Origin: Streptomyces sp. NBC_01445
GTDB lineage: Bacteria > Actinomycetota > Actinomycetes > Streptomycetales > Streptomycetaceae
Length of the DNA stretch: 64,000 nt
Direction: 5' to 3'
NCBI RefSeq assembly: GCF_035918235.1
Contig: NZ_CP109485.1
Location: forward strand, 9,021,001-9,085,000
Numbering within the stretch: the stretch's first letter is position 1; each line of letters starts with the position of its first letter. Shown in pieces: positions 59,868 through 64,000 of the stretch. Below the pieces are notes generated by a model. That model saw nothing but the letters and a program-made list of their open reading frames with translations, did not search any database and was not told the origin of the DNA. The position numbers were made by a program, and so were the translations under genes.

Positions 59868-60500
59868 TCAGGTCTTCGGCATGAGTGTGTGCAGCAGGTC
59901 GACGCAACTCCGGAGATCCGGTTCGGGCGATGCGTGGTCGCCGGCCGCGCCCAGTGACCACTGTTCCAGGGCGGTGCGGGTCACGGCGAGCGCGATGCCG
60001 GTGAGAAGGCGGGGCCGGGGGTCGGCCGGAGGGGCGGCCATCCGCTCGGCCACCGCCTCCCTCACCTGTTCCTCGAAGGCGTCGAACCGCGCGTGCAGCG
60101 CCGCCCGCAGCTCCGGGTGCCGGTCGGCGATCCGGAAGGTGGCCTGGACGAGTTCACGGTCGGGTACGACGTCGTCCGTGATGTGCGCGGACAGTACGTC
60201 GAGCAGTTCGGTGAGCGTGGCCCGCGGAGCCGGGTTGCCGTGTGTGAGGCGCAGGTGGAGCGCGTCCGGCAGCGGCGGCGGGCTGATGGTGAGCGCGGAT
60301 TCCTTGCTCGGGAAGTAGTTGAAGAACGTGCGCTGGGAGATCCCGGCGGCGGCACTGATCATGTCGACCGTCACCCCGGCCAGGCCGTGCTCCTCGACGA
60401 GCCGCACTGCTGCCGCGTGGATCGCGTGTTCGGTCTCGCGGCGGCGCCTTGCGCGAAGACCCTCGCCTGCAGTGGACGACGTACGGGCCGGACTGGGCAT
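59868..60500 (-). CDS. TetR family regulator
   Basis: A TetR protein of about 210 residues: HTH ETEHAIHAAAVRLVEEHGLAGVTVDMISAAAGISQRTFFNYFPSKESAL and a C-terminal helical domain (ELVQATFRIADRHPELRAALHARFDAFEEQVREAVAERMA, ALAVTRTALEQWSLG). ATG 60500 is chosen; an in-frame start at 60563 would add 21 unconserved-looking residues. It lies convergent to the dead ligase gene; its targets are not evident. Confidence 0.9.
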   Translation of the reverse strand: MPSPARTSSTAGEGLRARRRRETEHAIHAAAVRLVEEHGLAGVTVDMISAAAGISQRTFFNYFPSKESALTISPPPLPDALHLRLTHGNPAPRATLTELLDVLSAHITDDVVPDRELVQATFRIADRHPELRAALHARFDAFEEQVREAVAERMAAPPADPRPRLLTGIALAVTRTALEQWSLGAAGDHASPEPDLRSCVDLLHTLMPKT

Positions 60501-60598
60501 GGCGACAGTCTCGCAGGTCGCACGACACCCCCGTACAGGGCCCGGCAGGCCGTGACTATCCAAGGCCGGAACCGGGTCGCAAGCGGGTGGGAACCGGG

Positions 60599-61111
60599 TC
60601 AGAAGTAGCCCCTCCCGCCGTCGAGAAGCTCACGGATCGCGTCGAGGTGACCGGCGTGCCGGGCCGTCTCCTCGATCATGTGCAGGAGGATCCACCGCAG
60701 ATTCGCGGCCCCCGCGCGGAAGTCGGGGTGCCGGCCCGCCTGGTCGAGGGAGTGCGCTGCGGTGATCTCGTTCGACCGGGCGTACTGGCGCGCGTACTCG
60801 CCGAGGAGCTGGTCGAGGGGGACGTCGTCGACCAGCATGTCGGCGTCTTCCGGCCCGTCGTCGAACTGGGGGCCCTCGGCGGCGCCGCCCATCAGCATGA
60901 CCTCGAACCAGCAGTGCTCGACCCACCGCAGATGCGACACGACCCCCGCCAGGGTCATGGCGGGGGACGCGGGGAGTACGGATCGATGGGCGTCCTTCTC
61001 GGACACGCCCTCGCACTTCCACTCGACGATGGCGCGCTGCATGTCCAGCCAGGCGACCAGCTGTGTTCGCTCGTCGGCGTCGTAGGCAGGGCGTATACGA
61101 GGAAGGGTCAT
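60599..61111 (-). CDS. DinB family protein (DUF664)
   Basis: A 170-residue four-helix DinB/DUF664 protein. Likely metal-binding histidines lie in GVVSHLRWVEHCWFEVML and ILLHMIEETARHAGHLDAIRELLDGGRGYF. Family members include mycothiol- or bacillithiol-dependent S-transferases, but many are uncharacterised. It is monocistronic. Confidence 0.9.
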   Translation of the reverse strand: MTLPRIRPAYDADERTQLVAWLDMQRAIVEWKCEGVSEKDAHRSVLPASPAMTLAGVVSHLRWVEHCWFEVMLMGGAAEGPQFDDGPEDADMLVDDVPLDQLLGEYARQYARSNEITAAHSLDQAGRHPDFRAGAANLRWILLHMIEETARHAGHLDAIRELLDGGRGYF

Positions 61112-61180
61112 GGGCGGGGACGCTACTGGTCCCGGCGGACCCGGCGTACGGGAATTTCCCGTGGGCGGATTGGGGCCGCC

Positions 61181-61858
61181 TCATGCCGCGGGGCGCGTCG
61201 CACGTTCCTTGGCGGCCGGGACCGAGGCGGGGCGAGGCTCGGGGTGCTGCTCAGGGTGGGACCCGGGTTGGACCTGGGGCCGTGGTTCGGGACGGCCCTG
61301 CGGGCGAGGTGGGGCCGGGGCCGTGAGGGCCGGAGGAGCGGCCGTGCGCTCGGCGGCGGGGGTGAAGGAGGGGCCGGGCAGGCGTATCCGTCGTGGGGTG
61401 GCTATGACGTGGCAGTGCGGGGCGCCGAGGCGCTCGCCGAGCCGGCGCGCGTCCCTCGGCAGGTCGCGCCGCCAGGCCATGGCGACGACGGGCGCAAGGA
61501 GCGTCAGGGCGCCCGCGAGGCGGCACTGCACCGTGAGGCGCAGCAGGGTGCCGCGGCGGCGCGGGGAGAGCGTGAACGAGTACAGCGGCGTCTGGGCGCC
61601 GAGTGGGTTCCACATCCGGTCGCCGCGGAAGACGAGGTGCTCGCCCGGGACGTACGCCACGCACTGGAGCAGCTGGTCCCGGTGGCGCCCCGGAAAGCGG
61701 TACACATGAACCACGCCCGGACCTGCGGGCTCTGCGCTCTCGGCGACGGTGTCGACACCCGAGAACCAGAGTTCGAGATTCCGTGCGTCGGAGAGGAAGT
61801 CGTACACCTCAGTGACGGATCGGCCTATGTGGACGTCCACGGAAATCTCTGGCATCAC
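61181..61858 (-). CDS. SRPBCC family protein with Pro-rich C-terminal tail
   Basis: A 225-residue protein. Residues about 1-150 form a START-like SRPBCC fold (MPEISVDVHIGRSVTEVYDFLSDARNLELWFSGVDTV..., GEHLVFRGDRMWNPLGAQTPLYSFTLSPRRRGTLLRLTVQCRL). A disordered tail rich in Pro, Arg and His follows (PQGRPEPRPQVQPGSHPEQHPEPRP). It probably binds a lipid or polyketide-like ligand; no specific role can be given. The 287 bp upstream hold no gene, only the GAACGTTCGTTAA motif at 62131. Confidence 0.85.
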   Translation of the reverse strand: MMPEISVDVHIGRSVTEVYDFLSDARNLELWFSGVDTVAESAEPAGPGVVHVYRFPGRHRDQLLQCVAYVPGEHLVFRGDRMWNPLGAQTPLYSFTLSPRRRGTLLRLTVQCRLAGALTLLAPVVAMAWRRDLPRDARRLGERLGAPHCHVIATPRRIRLPGPSFTPAAERTAAPPALTAPAPPRPQGRPEPRPQVQPGSHPEQHPEPRPASVPAAKERATRPAA

Positions 61859-62130
61859 GCACCTCCCCGGCGCCCGTCCGGTCGTCGGCGCGGTTGCCGA
61901 CGGGTACGCACCCCACGGGCTCTACCTTCCAAACGTGCGTGCGGATCGGCTCCACGACATCTCGGGTTAGCCCGAACGGGTGATGGGGCACGCACGTACA
62001 GTGGTCGCCTGCCCGGGACGGGGCCCGCCATGCGGCTCGGGGCGGCCCGGGGTGTGAGGAGGGTGCGGGGGAGGTGTGAGGGGGCGGGGCCGGGCCGCCA
62101 CCGATCTGGGGACCCGGCGCCGAGCGTGTT

Positions 62131-62151
62131 GAACGTTCGTTAAATCTACGG
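62131..62151. promoter_or_regulatory. Repeat motif at the 3' end of the acyl-CoA ligase gene
   Basis: GAACGTTCGTTAA...CTACGG spans the ligase stop codon and matches the motif at 63871 upstream of the same gene (GAACATTCGTTAA...CTACGG). Presence of a TetR-operator-like site downstream of the gene is unusual. Confidence 0.4.
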
Positions 62152-63828
62152 CTGGTGTGCCCGCCGCAGCTCCGCCTTCAGGACCTTCCCCGCGGCCGAG
62201 GTGGGCAGCGCCTCCAGGAACCGCACCTCGCGCACCCGCTGGTACGGAGCGACGCGGGCGGACACGTGCGCCATCAGCTCCTCCGCGAGCGCCGGGCCGG
62301 GGGCCGGCGAGGCATCCGGGCGCGCCACGACATACGCCGCCGGTATCTCGCCCGCGTCCGCCGCCGGCACCCCGATCACCGAGACCTGCGCGACCGCCGG
62401 ATGCCCGCTGAGGATCTCCTCCAGCTGGCCGGGATAGACGTTGTATCCCTTGTAGATCAGCATGTCCTTGGCGCGGCCCACGATGTAGACATGGCCGCGC
62501 TCGTCGCACCGCGCCAGGTCGCCCGTGCGCAGCCAGCCGTCGACGAACTGCTCTGCCGTCAGCTCGGGATGGCCGAGGTAGCCCGCCGTGATCTGCGGGC
62601 CGCGGGCCCACAGCTCGCCCGTCTCGCCGTCGGGCACGCAGCTCCCGGTCTGTACGAGGTCGCGGATCTCGACCTCGGTGTCGAAGACGGGCAGGCCGAC
62701 CGATCCGATCGGCACCGGGTCATCGGGGTCGACGATTCCCGACGTGACGCCCATGGTGGCCTCGGTCAGCCCGTACCCCTCCACGACGCACGCCCGCGGG
62801 AACAGTGTCCCCAGGGCGCGAAGTGTCGTCGTATCGATGGGCGCCGCACCCGAGTTGACCACGCGGACCGCGGGGAGCGCACGGCCCTGTGCGGCGGGGG
62901 CGGCGAGCAGGGCGTGGAAGAGCGCGGGGGACCCGGCGATCTGGGTGGCTCCGAACTTCTCGGCCAGTTCGAGGAACCGCTCGGGGTCAAATCGTCCGGC
63001 GAGGACGCTCGTGAGCCCGGCGAGCACGCCGATCGACTGGCCGACCAGGCCCATGGCGTGGAAGAACGGCGCGACGGCGACCGAGACGCCCTGCCCCGGA
63101 GGGTTGGTGTACTCGGTGGCGGCCTCGGGAACCGGGTCGAGGAAGATGCCCCCGTCGGGGTCCACCGCGGGCACGGCGGCCGCGCGCCAGCAGGTGAACT
63201 GGAGGCAGTTCGCCACGACCTGGCGGTGCAGCACCTGGACCGCCTTCGAACGCCCTGTGGTGCCGCCTGTGAAGGACAGGTGGGCGACCGCGTCGGGCGT
63301 GACGCGTGGGCCGGGCTCGGGGGCCGCCGCGAGCAGGTCGGCGAGAGGCACGGTGCCGTCGAGGTGTGCCGGATCGCCGGGCGCGACGGCCGACGGTGGT
63401 ACGAGGGCCAGCAGTTCGAGCCCCTCGGTGCCGGCCGCGAGGAGCGCCGGTGCCGTCGCCGGATGCGTCACGGCCGCCCGGGCGCCCGCCTCGTCCAGCT
63501 GTGCGCGCAGGGCCGCCGGGGGCAGGGTCGGGTTGATGGGCGCCACGATCGCGCCGGCCAGCAGGATCCCGTAGTAAGTGACCGGGAACCAGAGGGAGTT
63601 GGGCTGGTGCAGTGCCACCACATCGCCCTCGGCGATGCCGCGCTCACGCAGCCCCCGCGCGAAGCGGAGCGCCTGGTGGTGGAGTTCCGCGAAGGTCAGC
63701 GTGTCGTCGCCGTCGCGCAGGGCGACGCGGTCGGGGTATCTCCTGGCCGAACCGGCGAGGATGTCCCCGACGGACGCCTCGGGGTAGGAGAGGCGGGCCG
63801 GCATGCCCTTCGGGTGGCGACGGATCAC
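62146..63828 (-). CDS. AMP-dependent acyl-CoA synthetase/ligase (4CL-like)
   Basis: A 560-residue adenylate-forming ligase. It has the P-loop SFTGGTTGRSKAV, YGLTEATMG, the hinge YIVGRAKDMLIYKGYNVYPGQLEEIL and catalytic Lys near the C-terminus (TSAAGKVLKAEL). It activates a carboxylic acid with ATP and CoA; similarity is to 4-coumarate/long-chain ligases, and the substrate is unknown. ATG 63828 is divergent from a TetR gene at 63944, whose candidate operator lies between. An internal ATG nine codons in is a possible alternative start. Confidence 0.93.
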   Translation of the reverse strand: MIRRHPKGMPARLSYPEASVGDILAGSARRYPDRVALRDGDDTLTFAELHHQALRFARGLRERGIAEGDVVALHQPNSLWFPVTYYGILLAGAIVAPINPTLPPAALRAQLDEAGARAAVTHPATAPALLAAGTEGLELLALVPPSAVAPGDPAHLDGTVPLADLLAAAPEPGPRVTPDAVAHLSFTGGTTGRSKAVQVLHRQVVANCLQFTCWRAAAVPAVDPDGGIFLDPVPEAATEYTNPPGQGVSVAVAPFFHAMGLVGQSIGVLAGLTSVLAGRFDPERFLELAEKFGATQIAGSPALFHALLAAPAAQGRALPAVRVVNSGAAPIDTTTLRALGTLFPRACVVEGYGLTEATMGVTSGIVDPDDPVPIGSVGLPVFDTEVEIRDLVQTGSCVPDGETGELWARGPQITAGYLGHPELTAEQFVDGWLRTGDLARCDERGHVYIVGRAKDMLIYKGYNVYPGQLEEILSGHPAVAQVSVIGVPAADAGEIPAAYVVARPDASPAPGPALAEELMAHVSARVAPYQRVREVRFLEALPTSAAGKVLKAELRRAHQP

Positions 63829-63870
63829 GCGGCAACTCCCTTGTCGACGAGTGCGACGGGCGTGCAGTCA

Positions 63871-63890
63871 GAACATTCGTTAAGCTACGG
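63871..63890. promoter_or_regulatory. Candidate TetR operator between ligase and TetR genes
   Basis: GAACATTCGTTAAGCTACGG lies 43 bp upstream of the ligase start and 54 bp upstream of the TetR start. It is repeated with few changes at 62131. Confidence 0.5.
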
Positions 63891-63943
63891 TCCCCGTCGG
63901 CAGGTGTCCAGACGCCGGGACAGGAGCAGGAGATCGGAGAGCT

Positions 63944-64000
63944 GTGTCCACGCGACCCGCAGCAGGCCACAAGGCCATCGTCGAGGCTGCCCGGCAGGAG
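63944..64000 (+). CDS. TetR family regulator, 3' partial
   Basis: GTG 63944 with an AGGAG-rich upstream region opens VSTRPAAGHKAIVEAARQE, which looks like the first helix before a TetR HTH; the window ends after 19 codons. The divergent position next to the acyl-CoA ligase supports a local fatty-acid or acyl-CoA regulator. Confidence 0.6.
   Translation, partial: MSTRPAAGHKAIVEAARQE

Overview
The window looks like chromosomal DNA of a Streptomyces or close relative. It is very GC-rich with strong GC3 bias, uses GTG starts freely, couples genes through ATGA/GTGA overlaps, and carries typical families (LCC-type carboxylase, YihY/BrkB, DinB/DUF664, WXG-type toxin remnant, many TetR/GntR/IclR regulators). 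No species call is possible from the sequence alone.

Layout. (1) 1-5.7 kb: the 3' part of a domain-permuted GH3 beta-glucosidase, then a scar zone with a lipoprotein remnant, a frameshifted IS256-type transposase with an adjoining small gene, a truncated XRE regulator, a truncated nitroreductase and an IS5-type fragment. (2) 5.7-12.2 kb, minus strand: pqqA-B-C-D-E behind a secreted ThuA-domain protein and a Tat-exported PQQ-dependent dehydrogenase, so cofactor synthesis and its probable client sit together. (3) 12.4-24.4 kb: a catabolic island of unknown substrate. A CaiB-type CoA-transferase, a citryl-CoA-lyase-like protein and an IclR regulator run left; an aldehyde dehydrogenase, a ThDP enzyme and a Liv-type ABC importer with a fused permease-ATPase run right, followed by an AroE-like dehydrogenase. 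(4) 24.8-40.6 kb: a hydroxyproline locus. It holds a proline-racemase-family epimerase, a DapA-type deaminase, a three-subunit D-hydroxyproline dehydrogenase, a peptide ABC importer, two proline-directed peptidases, a GntR regulator and a cytoplasmic GH127 beta-L-arabinofuranosidase. Together these suggest scavenging of arabinosylated hydroxyproline peptides such as plant extensins. (5) 40.6-47.4 kb: an accessory, partly decayed region. It contains a striking non-coding array (8 TGCGCA, then 8 ACGCGTACC-type motifs, then 10 TGCGCA, then 2 more ACGCGTACC-type), prepilin-peptidase and toxin pseudogenes, a GntR regulator divergent from a five-gene translationally coupled operon with an anti-sigma-like ATPase, and the initiator tRNA-fMet gene. 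(6) 47.5-64 kb: housekeeping and lipid-related genes: membrane proteins, maltose acetyltransferase with TetR, lactate-monooxygenase-like enzyme, YihY, nucleosidase, TetR with a single-chain acyl-CoA carboxylase, an acyl-CoA ligase pseudogene interrupted by a TnpB element, another TetR, DinB, SRPBCC, and an intact acyl-CoA ligase divergent from a TetR gene cut by the window end.

Most genes fall into substrate-specific catabolic operons (import, activation, oxidation, local regulator). The region around 41 kb and the DNA next to the transposons show loss and insertion. Functional assignments rest on motif recognition without database searches.
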